64,000 bases of DNA from Microcaldota archaeon (GCA_016932815.1 JAFGCC010000024.1:1-64000), one strand, 5' to 3'. Shown: positions 16,846-25,856, counted from the first letter of the stretch. Notes: generated by a model from the letters alone, not told the origin. Numbers and translations are program-made.

Positions 16846-17388
16846 ATGAAGAAGCGGAAAATAGTGCTTGCAATCACCGGCGCATCCGGGCTCCAGTACG
16901 GAGTGAGGCTAAACGAGGTGCTGCGGGAGGGAGGGCATGAAGTCATGCTAATTAGGGGTTCGGGCGCGGAGGCAGTCGCAAAGGAGGAAGGCGTGAAGCT
17001 CCCAAAATTTGATTTTGACTGCAAGGAAGTTGGCGCACCCCCCGCATCCGGCTCGCACAAGGTGGATGGGATGATAATTGCCCCCTGCTCCCTCAAAACT
17101 TTAGGGGAAATCGCATCCGGAGTGGGCGGGAACCTCGTTTCAAGGTCGGCGGAAGTCATGCTAAAAGAGAGGAGGAAGCTCGTATTGGTAGTGCGCGAAA
17201 CCCCCCTATCCTATATCGCAATAAAGAACATGGAGAAGATAACACTCGCCGGAGGGGTAATCCTTCCCGCGTGCCCCGGATTCTACTCAAAGCCCAAAAA
17301 GATTGGGGAGCTAATCGATTTTGTTTGCGGCAAAACCCTTGACCAGTTCGATATCGAACATGCCCTCTTTACAAGGTGGAAAAGCTAG
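16846..17388 (+). CDS. ubiX: UbiX-type flavin prenyltransferase
   Basis: A 180-residue enzyme that makes prenylated FMN, the cofactor of UbiD-family decarboxylases, from FMN and dimethylallyl phosphate. It shows the N-terminal FMN loop LAITGASGLQYGVRL, SGSHKVDGMIIAPCSLKTLG, LVVRETPLSYIAIKNM and a C-terminal RW ending, all typical of UbiX. The leaderless start ATG 16846 is 28 nt after TTTAAATT. It is divergent from isopentenyl phosphate kinase and 2.7 kb from the ubiD-like gene, as expected if it activates that decarboxylase. Its 3' end overlaps the next convergent gene by 20 nt. Confidence 0.93.
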   Translation: MKKRKIVLAITGASGLQYGVRLNEVLREGGHEVMLIRGSGAEAVAKEEGVKLPKFDFDCKEVGAPPASGSHKVDGMIIAPCSLKTLGEIASGVGGNLVSRSAEVMLKERRKLVLVVRETPLSYIAIKNMEKITLAGGVILPACPGFYSKPKKIGELIDFVCGKTLDQFDIEHALFTRWKS

Positions 17389-18475
17389 TTCCTTCGGGAG
17401 CGGGCGGCGCAAACTTCTTAGCGTCCTCGAAATCCGTTTCCGCAGCCCCTCTTGCCGTGTCCAGGTCCAGCGCGTTCTTGGTCTTGTCCCCGATTTTCTT
17501 TAGCGTTTTGCCTGTTTTATAGACCGTTTCAAGCTCCTTTCCCGCCTTGAGCGCATTGGTTGCCTCCATTACTCCCGCTTCGGAAGCTGAAGCAAGAGTT
17601 GCCGCAAATGCGGTTTCTGCTCCCGCAGTGCCCGTTTCCACCCCGGCTTCCGCAACGGCTATGCCCATCCTTCCCGCACTTGAAGTAGCGGAATATAACG
17701 CGCCAATACCCTTTAGCCCAAGGTCCACCGCCTTCGCAGCCGCCATGCCCGTAACAATCGTAATCGCAACGTCCGCTGCCAGAGCGGCAACCCGCTGCTC
17801 TATTTGCCCCATTGAATGGGTGTATGAATTGAGCACGTATAGGGAATCCTCAAGCTTCCCTGCAGACTCCTTAAGGCCATCCAGGGTCCCGCGAAGCTCC
17901 GCGGATTTCTGGTCCGCAAGATTCTGGTCGCCTTTGAGCATCGCCCCCACCATCTCGTTGAATGCAAAATAGGTCTTGGAGTATGCCTCGCGGAAAACCT
18001 GGATTGTGCCCTTCTTCCCTTCCTCGGTTGCGGCTTTCGGGTCGCCAACTACCTCCTTGTGCGCGGCATCCATTCCTTCAAAGAACTCCCTGCGCTCCTT
18101 GGTGAGGGTGACCACCACTTCCTTTGGGCTTGCAATCTTGTCGCTGAATATGGAGCCTACCGAGCCTATGATTCCAAAAACCTGCGCCGCGCCGGTTCCC
18201 GCATAAACAATGGCCTTGTCGGCAGTCCCGGGCATCTCCTTCATCGCGGCGGAGAATTCCTTTTCCATGCCCCCATAGGCTTTCCTAAGAGACTGCATGG
18301 AATCTAGCATCTGCTCCATTTCGGGCAGGTATTTTTCGGCAAAATCCCTTGCCTGCTCCACGTTTTCCCCGGAGATATAGTCTCCCTTGAATTCGTTTCT
18401 CTGGAGGGCCTGCATCGTTTCCACTGTTTTTGCAAGCTGCTTTTCTTCCTTGGATATGGGGGCCTTGTATGCCAT
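17369..18475 (-). CDS. Unknown helical protein with central hydrophobic stretch
   Basis: A 368-residue Ala-rich helical protein without a recognised domain. The first ~220 residues are charged helices (YLPEMEQMLDSMQSLRKAYG). A hydrophobic stretch VAALAADVAITIVTGMAAAKA then follows, with Gly/Ala-rich segments that could insert in a membrane or pack as a bundle. ATG 18475 has GAGGTGA 5 nt upstream, and 4 nt separate it from the stop of the upstream gene at 18480, so the two are translationally coupled. Confidence 0.55.
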   Translation of the reverse strand: MAYKAPISKEEKQLAKTVETMQALQRNEFKGDYISGENVEQARDFAEKYLPEMEQMLDSMQSLRKAYGGMEKEFSAAMKEMPGTADKAIVYAGTGAAQVFGIIGSVGSIFSDKIASPKEVVVTLTKERREFFEGMDAAHKEVVGDPKAATEEGKKGTIQVFREAYSKTYFAFNEMVGAMLKGDQNLADQKSAELRGTLDGLKESAGKLEDSLYVLNSYTHSMGQIEQRVAALAADVAITIVTGMAAAKAVDLGLKGIGALYSATSSAGRMGIAVAEAGVETGTAGAETAFAATLASASEAGVMEATNALKAGKELETVYKTGKTLKKIGDKTKNALDLDTARGAAETDFEDAKKFAPPAPEGTSFSTL

Positions 18476-18479
18476 TTTT

Positions 18480-19352
18480 TCACCTCTGCGAAGGGCCGGA
18501 AACGGCAAGGACCTTCCGTACCAGGGCATCAAGCGAAGCGTCCCCGCTTAGTTCTTTCATCTGCGATTGGATTGCCTTATGCAGGTAATCCGGGGTGTCT
18601 TTTGCCCACGCAACCGAGCGCATTGCGGATGCCGCAAGGTATTTTACGTTCCCGTCCATCTGCGCATCCTCTACGACTGCGGAGAGCGAGAGCGGGTCCG
18701 CCACCCGGATTAAATTCACGAGCGCCGCCTTTGCGCCGGAAGAGAGTTCCCGCTTCCTAAGCCCCACGGATACGTCTTCCACCGCCTTCTTCAGGTCCAG
18801 GCTCCCAGACTGCACAAGGCAAGCGCACACCATGTTCGCAAACGGGCCAACAAGCGAGCTTTCCCTGCTTGAGAAACCCGGAAAATGGAATGCGGATTTT
18901 GCGGCATCCATCCCCGCAATCATGTCAACTGCGGCGCGGAATCCCGCATGCCCGCATTTTGCAAACCCGTAAGCCAGGGATTGTATATAACTAAGCCTCT
19001 CAGGCTCCTTTTTCGCAATATCCCCCAGGCTCATGGAAAAATCGGTTGAGATGGTGGCGGAAGCGCGCATTAGCAATTCGTCCAGGGCGGGGTTCCCTGT
19101 CCCGAATCCCTCCTTGCCCCCGCTCGCCCCGTACTTGAAAATGAAGGCGTTTACAAGGTTGTATTTCTCCTCCACCGGGGCGCTCCCCTGGAGGAAATTG
19201 AAAACCGTCGGCGAGGCATCCTCCAGGGATTTGGTTTTTATCGCGTTTAGCGCTTCCTTCTGCCCCGCGGACTCAGCCTTGGGCGCCATGCCCGAAACTG
19301 CCTGCGGCGCCGCATCCTCCCTTGCCTTCCTTGGAACCATTCGCTCTGCCAT
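18480..19352 (-). CDS. Unknown helical protein, coupled to the following gene
   Basis: A 290-residue soluble helical protein with repeat-like helix pairs (SYIQSLAYGFAKCGHAGFRAAV, SGAKAALVNLIRVADPLSLSAVV, VKYLAASAMRSVAWA) suggesting an armadillo/HEAT-type solenoid. The N-terminal ~30 residues are disordered. It ends 4 nt before the ATG of the next helical protein, forming a two-gene operon; the pair may form a complex. No family recognised. Confidence 0.52.
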   Translation of the reverse strand: MAERMVPRKAREDAAPQAVSGMAPKAESAGQKEALNAIKTKSLEDASPTVFNFLQGSAPVEEKYNLVNAFIFKYGASGGKEGFGTGNPALDELLMRASATISTDFSMSLGDIAKKEPERLSYIQSLAYGFAKCGHAGFRAAVDMIAGMDAAKSAFHFPGFSSRESSLVGPFANMVCACLVQSGSLDLKKAVEDVSVGLRKRELSSGAKAALVNLIRVADPLSLSAVVEDAQMDGNVKYLAASAMRSVAWAKDTPDYLHKAIQSQMKELSGDASLDALVRKVLAVSGPSQR

Positions 19353-19455
19353 TTTTCCACATCCCGCCTAAAGCATGAATTGCAAATATTGCAAATGCTG
19401 CTGATAATATCTCTGCGGATAGAATTAAAAAACATGGGAGGCAAAAGGCGGTGCA

Positions 19456-19977
19456 ATGGCATACCTCCAGGAGTTGCGGGCACTCCACAAAGCCAGGGAA
19501 TACGCAGAACTGCTTGAGTTTTGCAAGGGCAAGCTCCAGTTTAGCCCGGAGGATACGGACCTGCTATTCCACATGGCGTTGGCGCTTGAAGGGCTTGGGA
19601 GGCACGATGCGGCCAGGAACGCATTCGAGAAGCTATTTAGGATTACTCACGATGAACTATTCCGCATTTGCGAGGCGGTCCCGCAATTTTCCAAGGGGGA
19701 GCGCAAGAGCGCAATTTCCATCCTAAAATACGAAACCAGGAAAACCGAGGATGCGCCGCGCCTCTTTTTTGCGTTCCGCCTGGCAAGCGAGCAGGGGGAG
19801 GCCAATGTTGCGGCTGACGCCCTTAGGAAAGCGTTCGCAGTAGACCACAAGAAAACCCTCTCGCTCCTCCAGGGCTATTTTGAAGGGCTCCACGAGAAGA
19901 GGGCGCAGAGGGCATTGCTTTTTGTCACCCTGCTTGGAATCCTGCGCGAGAGCGGGGAGAAAACCTCCGCACGCTGA
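19456..19977 (+). CDS. TPR-like helical-repeat protein
   Basis: A 173-residue protein with tetratricopeptide-like helix pairs: YLQELRALHKAREYAELLEF, LLFHMALALEGLGRHDAARN, FEKLFRITHDELFRIC. It is probably a protein-binding scaffold. ATG 19456 is 29 nt after ATTAAAAA, consistent with leaderless transcription. It is divergent from the coupled helical pair. Family level is uncertain. Confidence 0.55.
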   Translation: MAYLQELRALHKAREYAELLEFCKGKLQFSPEDTDLLFHMALALEGLGRHDAARNAFEKLFRITHDELFRICEAVPQFSKGERKSAISILKYETRKTEDAPRLFFAFRLASEQGEANVAADALRKAFAVDHKKTLSLLQGYFEGLHEKRAQRALLFVTLLGILRESGEKTSAR

Positions 19978-20070
19978 TTTTGCAGGCAGGGAACTTCGGA
20001 AGCGCAGGGCATTCTTGCCCGCATGTGCGCGCTAGAATCGTTTTAAAGCGTTTTGCAGAAGATACCACTT

Positions 20071-21363
20071 ATGAAGCCATTCCGTGAGTTTATAGGGGAG
20101 CTGGAAGCTTCCGGCGAGCTAAAGAGGATAGAGCAGCCAATGAAGAAGTATCTTGAGATGGCGGGGGTGTTCTCCGCTTTTGAGCCAACTGCTGTCCTAG
20201 GCTATGCGGAGGATTCTAGCATCCGCTGCGTTTCCAACGTGTTTTCCACAAAAGAGAGGGTTGCAAAATATTTAGGGTGCGAAGTGAAGGAACTGCGCAA
20301 GAGGATGTCCTATGCGGTGGATAATCCTTCAAAGCCAAAGAAGGCGAAGAATGCGCCGGTTTTGGAGGAAACCTCCGCCTCCCTGGAGGAACTGCCCGTT
20401 CCCACGCACACCAGCCGGGATGGGGGGCCATACATCTGCTCCGCAATAGTTATCGCAAAGGACCCGGAACTGGGGCAGAACTGCTCTTTCCACAGGATGA
20501 TGATTTTGGATGGGGAGCGCATAGTAATGCGCATACTCCCTAGGCACCTGCACAAATTCCTAGAGCGCGCAGACGGGGAGCTTGATGTTGCCGTAATAAT
20601 CGGGGCGCCCGTGAACGTGCTCCTTGCATCCGCGATTTCCTCCAAACTTGGGCAGAACGAGCTTGAGATTGCAAATACCCTAATGCCCTTTGAGACTACC
20701 GAGCTAATGAACGGGATTGAGATTCCCGCAGAGTGCGAATACGCATTCATTGCGCACATAAGCACAAAGGAGCGGGAAACCGAAGGCCCGTTTGTGGACC
20801 TGACTAATACCTACGATGGGACAAGGAAGCAGCCGGTCATGCGCGTAAAGAAAATATACCATAGGAGCAACCCCATCTTCCATGCGCTCCTCCCGGGGGG
20901 GCTTGAGCACAAAATCCTAATGGGAATGCCCAGGGAGCCCACGATTTTCAACGAAGTAAATGCGGTTGCAAAATGCAGGGGCGTAAACGTGACTCCGGGG
21001 GGATGCTCCTGGCTGCACGCGGTCGTTTCCATACAAAAGGAATCCGGGGAGGATGGGAAGAAGGCGATAGAAGCCGCATTCAGGGGGCACAAGTCCCTAA
21101 AGCACGTGGTAATAGTGGATGATGATATAGATGTCAATAATCCAATGGAAGTGGAATGGGCAATCGCAACGCGCTTCCAGGCTTCTGTTGATTTGGTTGT
21201 AAAGGAGAAAGAGCGCGGCTCCTCCCTGGACCCATCTGCCGACTGCGGAAGCGAGGAGGCAAGCGTAACTTCAAAGATGGGGCTTGATGCAACCAAGCCG
21301 CTTGAACGGGCAAAGGATTTTGAGAAGGTGGAATTCCTTGAAGTGAACAAGGATGATTACTGA
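20071..21363 (+). CDS. UbiD-family decarboxylase, probable anhydromevalonate phosphate decarboxylase
   Basis: A 430-residue UbiD-family enzyme using prenylated FMN. Family signs: MKPFREFIGELEASGELKRI at the N-terminus, PVPTHTSRDGGPYICSAIVIA, CSFHRMMILDGERIVMRI, then IPAECEYAF with EGPFVDLTNTYDG, which carry the acidic catalytic residues, and GRHK-type GHKSLKHVVIVDDDIDV. In archaea with the modified mevalonate pathway a UbiD homologue converts trans-anhydromevalonate 5-phosphate to isopentenyl phosphate. The nearby AcnX dehydratase, isopentenyl phosphate kinase and ubiX make that role the best guess over an aromatic-acid substrate. ATG 20071 is 27 nt after TTTTAAAG, supporting this start. Confidence 0.88.
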   Translation: MKPFREFIGELEASGELKRIEQPMKKYLEMAGVFSAFEPTAVLGYAEDSSIRCVSNVFSTKERVAKYLGCEVKELRKRMSYAVDNPSKPKKAKNAPVLEETSASLEELPVPTHTSRDGGPYICSAIVIAKDPELGQNCSFHRMMILDGERIVMRILPRHLHKFLERADGELDVAVIIGAPVNVLLASAISSKLGQNELEIANTLMPFETTELMNGIEIPAECEYAFIAHISTKERETEGPFVDLTNTYDGTRKQPVMRVKKIYHRSNPIFHALLPGGLEHKILMGMPREPTIFNEVNAVAKCRGVNVTPGGCSWLHAVVSIQKESGEDGKKAIEAAFRGHKSLKHVVIVDDDIDVNNPMEVEWAIATRFQASVDLVVKEKERGSSLDPSADCGSEEASVTSKMGLDATKPLERAKDFEKVEFLEVNKDDY

Positions 21364-21471
21364 CGCTGGGGGCAGAGCCCGGATGCCCGCAGAAAACACC
21401 CTGGGCGCAGGAGGCATCGCTGACATTGAAACCGGCGGGATTGTCCTTGCGCAGAATGCGGAGTTGTGCAA

Positions 21472-21855
21472 ATGATTGAGGAGTATTCCTTTGGGAGAAT
21501 CGTGATTTCCGGAAAGGAGTATTCCAACGACGTGATTTTGATTGGAGGGAAGGTCTATCCGGAATGGTGGAGGAGGAAAGGGCACTTTTTATCCAGGGAG
21601 GATTTGGGGCCGATACTCAAGGCGCAAATACGCACGCTCATTATCGGGAAGGGATACAACTCCGTTATGCGGATCGGGGAGGATGTGCGCGAATACTGCA
21701 GGGAGAAGGGAATTGAGCTAATTGAACTTGGAAGCAGGGAAGCTGTGGAAAAAGTGAATGAGCTAATGTGGGGGAAGCGCCATGCAACGAAAGATGATGC
21801 GGATTCCGCAAAACCCGCAAAGGGAATCGCCGCGGGAATCCACCTAACCTGCTAG
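21472..21855 (+). CDS. Mth938-like domain protein
   Basis: A 127-residue protein of the Mth938/NDUFAF3-like fold: IEEYSFGRIVISGKEYSNDV, KVYPEWWRRKGHFLSREDL, ILKAQIRTLIIGKGYNSVM, EYCREKGIELIELGSREAVE. Members are small, widespread and of unclear function. It follows the ubiD-like gene by 108 nt on the same strand, and its stop overlaps the end of the convergent sigma-like gene by 4 nt. Confidence 0.78.
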   Translation: MIEEYSFGRIVISGKEYSNDVILIGGKVYPEWWRRKGHFLSREDLGPILKAQIRTLIIGKGYNSVMRIGEDVREYCREKGIELIELGSREAVEKVNELMWGKRHATKDDADSAKPAKGIAAGIHLTC

Positions 21856-22766
21856 CTTGTTGAGTAGTGCTCAAAGAGTTCAAGGCATTCGCGGAGCTCC
21901 CCCGCATGCTCCGAAGTTGCAAGCTTCATGCGCGCCCTCCCGATTATCTTGGTGACCATCTGCCTGGAGACTCCGGCCTCCCTGGCTATCTCTTCATGCC
22001 TGCACCCCTCCTCTCCGAGAGTCATCATCAGCACGCTAAATTCCCTCGGAGTCAGGACTTCCCTGAAGATTTCCTCCATCCTCCCCCTTATAGAGCAGAG
22101 GTCAGAGTACTCATCCCCTACGGGACTAGAATGGGCCGCTCTGCCCATGCACATGCGGCGCGAGTCCTTTATCCCAAGCCTCCCGCATTCATCTGGTTCT
22201 GGGTCCTTTGCCGAATTGAAGTGGCCGTGGGCGCCCACGATGTTCCGGTTTATGTGGATTGCCTGCACCGCGCAAATGATGCTATCCGCCTGGCCTTCCG
22301 GGACTCCGCTTTCTATTAGGAAATCGCGGAAAAGTACGTTCGAATCCGCAGGGCGCATGCAAAAGAATTTCATTGCCTTGCCCATATTGCCCCTCTTAAC
22401 CTGCACCATGCTGTGCAGTTGGCGCACCCACCAGATGCACTCCTTTGCGCATTCTATTGCATAGGGGGCAAATTCCGAGCCCCTCCCGTCCCAGGAAGTT
22501 GCGGAATTAAAAAGCGAGCAGGCAACCAGGCTTTCCACATCGGGGCGCATATCCTTGCGCACTTTCCTATGAAGCCCATACTTCCTGCAAATCTCAGGTA
22601 CCAGGTGCATGTTCTCCCTTACCATATGCCAGGCTTCATCCGGAGCCCTTATGCGGCATTTTATGTCCCGGTCCAGCAGGGTGTAGCAATAGTTCCTTTT
22701 TGGGGGGCTTCTTGCGGTAATTGCACCACGGGATTCGCGCTTTGATTCAGATGCCGCCTGCCCCAT
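21852..22766 (-). CDS. Sigma-70-like protein, paralogue 1
   Basis: A 304-residue member of a seven-gene tandem family that reads like bacterial sigma-70 factors. Region 2 spans ~44-120: EAWHMVRENMHLVPEICRKY, then SLFNSATSWDGRGSEFAPYA, the position where sigma contacts the polymerase clamp, then ECAKECIWWVRQ, matching region 2.3/2.4 (which in bacteria reads YATWWIRQ). Region 3 is poorly conserved. Region 4 spans ~238-304, with HTH HEEIAREAGVSRQMVTKIIG. The C-terminal tail HAGELRECLELFEHY is shared across the family. It starts 22 nt after paralogue 2 stops and is probably the last gene of a three-gene operon. Function in an archaeon is unknown. Confidence 0.75.
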   Translation of the reverse strand: MGQAASESKRESRGAITARSPPKRNYCYTLLDRDIKCRIRAPDEAWHMVRENMHLVPEICRKYGLHRKVRKDMRPDVESLVACSLFNSATSWDGRGSEFAPYAIECAKECIWWVRQLHSMVQVKRGNMGKAMKFFCMRPADSNVLFRDFLIESGVPEGQADSIICAVQAIHINRNIVGAHGHFNSAKDPEPDECGRLGIKDSRRMCMGRAAHSSPVGDEYSDLCSIRGRMEEIFREVLTPREFSVLMMTLGEEGCRHEEIAREAGVSRQMVTKIIGRARMKLATSEHAGELRECLELFEHYSTS

Positions 22767-22788
22767 ACAATCAACCCAATCCGGATAA

Positions 22789-23727
22789 TCACTTCAAAGA
22801 ATAATGCATCAGAGTTTCAAGATGCTCCTTAAGCTCTTGTGCATAAGGGAACTTGGACAACTTCTTTAGCGCCAGGCCCTCCAAGTGGGAAACCCACTGG
22901 CAGCTAAGGCGCATCCTCTTTGCAACCTCTTCCTGCGAGAGGGGGTTTTCCCTTAGAATCCTGTAATTTAGGACCCTGTACTCCCGCTTGTTTAGGGCAG
23001 CCTTGAGGATTGCCCTCACCCTCCCAAGCGCATGCTCCATGTCCCTCCGTTCTTCCACTTCGCCCTGCAATTCCATCTTGTTCTCCACTAACCTGCAATT
23101 ATCTATGCAAACACAAGGGGTTACCCTGGGCCCGCGCACATCCTCTGGCGCGCATACCCCGTTGAATATCTCGTGCCCGTCTATTGGAAAGCGGTTGGAG
23201 AGCATTGCCATTTCCGCCTTCCTGAGGCTTCGCACCTCCCCTGCGGGGATTTTTTCTTCCTCAACAAACCTGGCAAAGCTGTATCCCGGTTTTTCCCCCC
23301 TATTCTTTAGGAGCCTGGCTACCCGCTCCTGGTTCTCGCGGGCAATTGTAACCGTGCCGCTTCGCAGCTGGACTGCCCAGTATATGCATTCTTTTGCGCA
23401 GGCAAATGCGAATGGGCGGAAGTTCTTCTTGCCATCCCATTTTATCGCGGTGCGGAATAGCGAATAGAACACGGTCATCTCCACGTCCTCCCTGTTTGCA
23501 GTTCCCGCTAGGATATCAAGGTTGTAGCCGCGGATTATTGCGGGAATTAGCTTCTTATTCTCAAGGGCGATGTTCCATGCCTCCGCATCCCCCCTTGCCC
23601 TGCAGCGAGGTTCCCCTTCCAGGATTGTGCTTTTTCTGGGGGGCTTGGGCTTCCTGCGGGATTTGCTCCTGCTTGTGCCCTCCGTATCCGAGTGGGGTTT
23701 TTTCAGGGTTGCAGCTGCCAGCCTCAT
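22789..23727 (-). CDS. Sigma-70-like protein, paralogue 2
   Basis: A 312-residue paralogue. It has a basic Pro-rich N-terminus, region 2 with SLFRTAIKWDGKKNFRPFA followed by ACAKECIYWAVQL, and a region-3-like helix pair PGYSFARFVEEEKIPAGEV. Region 4 (~245-312) begins LNKREYRVLNYRIL and carries HTH QEEVAKRMRLSCQWVSHLEG; the tail is YAQELKEHLETLMHYS. ATG 23727 has GGTG about 7 nt upstream and begins 12 nt after paralogue 3 stops, so it is translated from the same mRNA. The conserved Cys pair in region 2.4 is present. Confidence 0.75.
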   Translation of the reverse strand: MRLAAATLKKPHSDTEGTSRSKSRRKPKPPRKSTILEGEPRCRARGDAEAWNIALENKKLIPAIIRGYNLDILAGTANREDVEMTVFYSLFRTAIKWDGKKNFRPFAFACAKECIYWAVQLRSGTVTIARENQERVARLLKNRGEKPGYSFARFVEEEKIPAGEVRSLRKAEMAMLSNRFPIDGHEIFNGVCAPEDVRGPRVTPCVCIDNCRLVENKMELQGEVEERRDMEHALGRVRAILKAALNKREYRVLNYRILRENPLSQEEVAKRMRLSCQWVSHLEGLALKKLSKFPYAQELKEHLETLMHYSLK

Positions 23728-23739
23728 ATAAACACCAAC

Positions 23740-24687
23740 TCATTTCTGGGAATATGCGGCAAGCGTCTTCAGGTGCATCCTGAGTTCCTCTGCATAGACT
23801 GACTTAGCAAGCCTCGCAAGGGATTTCTTTTCTATGCCCTGCGCCCCTCCTGTGGAAACCCCGAACATCAGGCCTAGTTCCTTTAGCCCCATGGGCTCCC
23901 CGTCTTTGGTGCCAATCCCAAAGCGCAGGAGCAGGAGGTCGCAGTTGCGCTCGCCTAAAACTTCAAGGAAGATTTCCCTCATCCTATTCGAGATTGTAAC
24001 GGTGTCCAGCCCCTGCTCCGCCTGCATCCTAACGTCCAGGGGGTTATCCATCTCCAACTGCCATTCGGTGTGCCCCCGCTCTTCTTCCGGGCAATTCGGA
24101 GGGGACTTTTCAAAAGGCGAATGGCGCTCGAACAGCCCCTTGGTGCCGATAAGCACGATGATGGCGGAGCGCAGGCATTTTACTCCCTCATCCGTAAGCT
24201 CGTTTTCCTCTGCGAATTTCTCGATAGTGTATCCAGGATTCTTCCTCATCCGGTTTAGGAAGTTGTAGGCCTGCCTCCTGGTGCCCCAGGGGACGTGTAT
24301 CGTTCCCCGCAGCTCGTATGCCCATTGCTTGCACTGCTTGCCGCAGTTTACAGCAAAGGTGTGGTAAGAATATGCCTTGCTATCCCATTTGAGTGCGGAA
24401 AGATAAAGTGAATACAAGACGATTTTTTCCATGTCTTCTGAGTTGCGCATTTGCGCAATCGCGTTTAGGCCGTATTTGCAGAGTATGGGAATGATAAGGG
24501 AATCTGCCGCTTCCTGGGCAAGCCTCCACGCTTCAATCCCGCTCCTCCTCCTGGTTTTTACCTCTGCATCCAATATGCTGCCCCTAATTGGCGGCCTGCC
24601 CGATAGGGGGTTTGGAGGATTGGTTTTGCGGCTTTTTTCAGGCTGCCTTTCTGCCCTGGGAGCATGGAGCGCCCTCTCTCTTGCCAT
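23740..24687 (-). CDS. Sigma-70-like protein, paralogue 3 (clearest sigma match)
   Basis: A 315-residue paralogue with the fullest sigma layout. Region 2 (~52-130): SLYLSALKWDSKAYSYHTFA, then NCGKQCKQWAYEL. Region 3.0/3.1 (~128-180): GTIHVPWGTRRQAYNFL and PGYTIEKFAEENELTDEGV, closely following the bacterial pattern of IRVP...P-T-x-E-E-L-A-E-E. Region 4 (~230-310): EVLGERNCDLLLLRFGIGT, KDGEPMGLKELGLMFGVS, then AQGIEKKSLARL, matching the bacterial RFGL-DGEP-TLEE-G order including the glycine turn. First gene of the operon with paralogues 2 and 1. ATG 24687 is 29 nt downstream of TTTATAAA (24713-24720), an archaeal-type leaderless promoter. Confidence 0.82.
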   Translation of the reverse strand: MARERALHAPRAERQPEKSRKTNPPNPLSGRPPIRGSILDAEVKTRRRSGIEAWRLAQEAADSLIIPILCKYGLNAIAQMRNSEDMEKIVLYSLYLSALKWDSKAYSYHTFAVNCGKQCKQWAYELRGTIHVPWGTRRQAYNFLNRMRKNPGYTIEKFAEENELTDEGVKCLRSAIIVLIGTKGLFERHSPFEKSPPNCPEEERGHTEWQLEMDNPLDVRMQAEQGLDTVTISNRMREIFLEVLGERNCDLLLLRFGIGTKDGEPMGLKELGLMFGVSTGGAQGIEKKSLARLAKSVYAEELRMHLKTLAAYSQK

Positions 24688-24704
24688 ACTCTAAGATATT
24701 TTGT

Positions 24705-24724
24705 AGAAAATGTTTATAAATGGG
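24705..24724 (-). promoter_or_regulatory. Conserved TATA promoter box, paralogue 3
   Basis: The plus-strand block agaaaatgtttataaatggg contains TTTATAAA centred 29 nt before the ATG of paralogue 3. Nearly the same block precedes paralogues 4, 6 and 7 at the same distance. A GGGGG-TGTT-CCCCC hairpin (24722-24735) adjoins it on the upstream side. This is consistent with TBP-dependent leaderless transcription. Confidence 0.7.
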
Positions 24725-24755
24725 GGTGTTCCCCCTACAATCCGAAAATGCCCGG

Positions 24756-25787
24756 CTATTCAAGCATCTCAAGGAGCCCGCGGAGTTCCCCGGCGCACTC
24801 CGACCCGGAAATCCGTTCAAAAAGCTTGTCCAGCTGGTGGTTCACGGCCTGCTTGCTCCGCGATTTTCCATTCCTGGCAGGGAATGCCCTGCCAAGTTCC
24901 GCCAGCTCCATGGGCTCGGGATTGCCTTCTCCTATGCCATAGCGCATCAGGAGCAGCTCAAGCTCCTGCGGAGAGAGGACGCCTTCTAAGGCGGAAACCA
25001 GCCTCTCGCGGATGTGTCCCAAATCGGCTTCCTCCTCGGTTCTCCCGTGGAGGTCCAATGGATTATGGAACTCCAAATCCCGCAATCCCGCAGACTGCCT
25101 TTTCCAGCCGCTGCCCATATCCTCATCCAGCCCCCCGTTGAAAATCCTGCTGCCGTCTATGAATCTCTTGCGTGCATTCATGGAACGGATTGCCTTGCGG
25201 ATGTAGTCTAGGCCTTTCGCACCGATATCGTGTTCGCTTGCGAATTCCTCTACCGTATAGCCCGGCCTGCGCCTCCTGAGCGCGAAGAACTTCCTCGTTC
25301 TCCTAAGCGTGGTGCGGCCCACGCTGAACTCGCTGCCCAGCCTGGCAACCTGCACCTTGCAGCCGATTGCGGAGGCAATCGCATAGGTGGCAAAAGAGCC
25401 ATTTTCCTCCTTCCAGCCCAAAGCGGACTTGGCCAATGATAGTTCCACTATCTCCGTTACTTTAGGCCAGTCCTCGGGCCCAAGGCCCTTCTTTAGCCCA
25501 TACTTGTCGCAGATTACCCGGATTAGTCCCCGGTTTTCACCTACAATCTTCCACGCTTCGGCTTCGCTCCTCACGAGGCCATCTCCGGAGCCTCCCTGGG
25601 CAAGAGGGTTCTCTGTGGGAACAATCTTCCCCCTGCCCTTTGCAGGGGAGCATCCCGCAGGCTGTGCGGGCAAATCCTGCGCCACGCAAAGGGCGCGTCC
25701 TCCAAAGCCTCTTGGGGGTTTTGCGCAACGCGGAGCCGCCTTCTTGGGCTCCCGCTGCGGGGGCATGAGTTTTTCTGCGTGTGACAT
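24756..25787 (-). CDS. Sigma-70-like protein, paralogue 4
   Basis: A 343-residue paralogue with a long basic N-terminus (MPPQREPKKAAPRC, RALCVAQDLPAQP) almost duplicated in paralogue 7. Region 2: ENRGLIRVICDKYGLKKGLG, SLAKSALGWKEENGSFATYA, then IASAIGCKVQVARL; only the second of the two family cysteines is kept. Region 3: RRRPGYTVEEFASEHDIGAK. Region 4 (~271-343): LSPQELELLLMRYGIGEG, NPEPMELAELGRAFPARNG; the HTH turn carries a small insertion. Single-gene unit; ATG 25787 is 28 nt after TTTATAAA. Confidence 0.78.
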   Translation of the reverse strand: MSHAEKLMPPQREPKKAAPRCAKPPRGFGGRALCVAQDLPAQPAGCSPAKGRGKIVPTENPLAQGGSGDGLVRSEAEAWKIVGENRGLIRVICDKYGLKKGLGPEDWPKVTEIVELSLAKSALGWKEENGSFATYAIASAIGCKVQVARLGSEFSVGRTTLRRTRKFFALRRRRPGYTVEEFASEHDIGAKGLDYIRKAIRSMNARKRFIDGSRIFNGGLDEDMGSGWKRQSAGLRDLEFHNPLDLHGRTEEEADLGHIRERLVSALEGVLSPQELELLLMRYGIGEGNPEPMELAELGRAFPARNGKSRSKQAVNHQLDKLFERISGSECAGELRGLLEMLE

Positions 25788-25803
25788 GACAGTATTTGTT
25801 TGT

Positions 25804-25823
25804 ATAAAATGTTTATAAATGGG
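25804..25823 (-). promoter_or_regulatory. Conserved TATA promoter box, paralogue 4
   Basis: The block ataaaatgtttataaatggg carries TTTATAAA at 25812-25819, 28-29 nt before the ATG. It is followed on the plus strand by the same GGGGG-TGTT-CCCCC hairpin (25821-25834) seen at paralogue 3, so box and hairpin were duplicated together. Confidence 0.7.
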
Positions 25824-25856
25824 GGTGTTCCCCCTTTTCCCCTTCCTAGGCGCGGG

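Noticed and set aside
20310-21350. Minus-strand frames opposite the UbiD-family gene
   Set aside because: The opposite strand encodes a full-length recognised enzyme; these are shadows.
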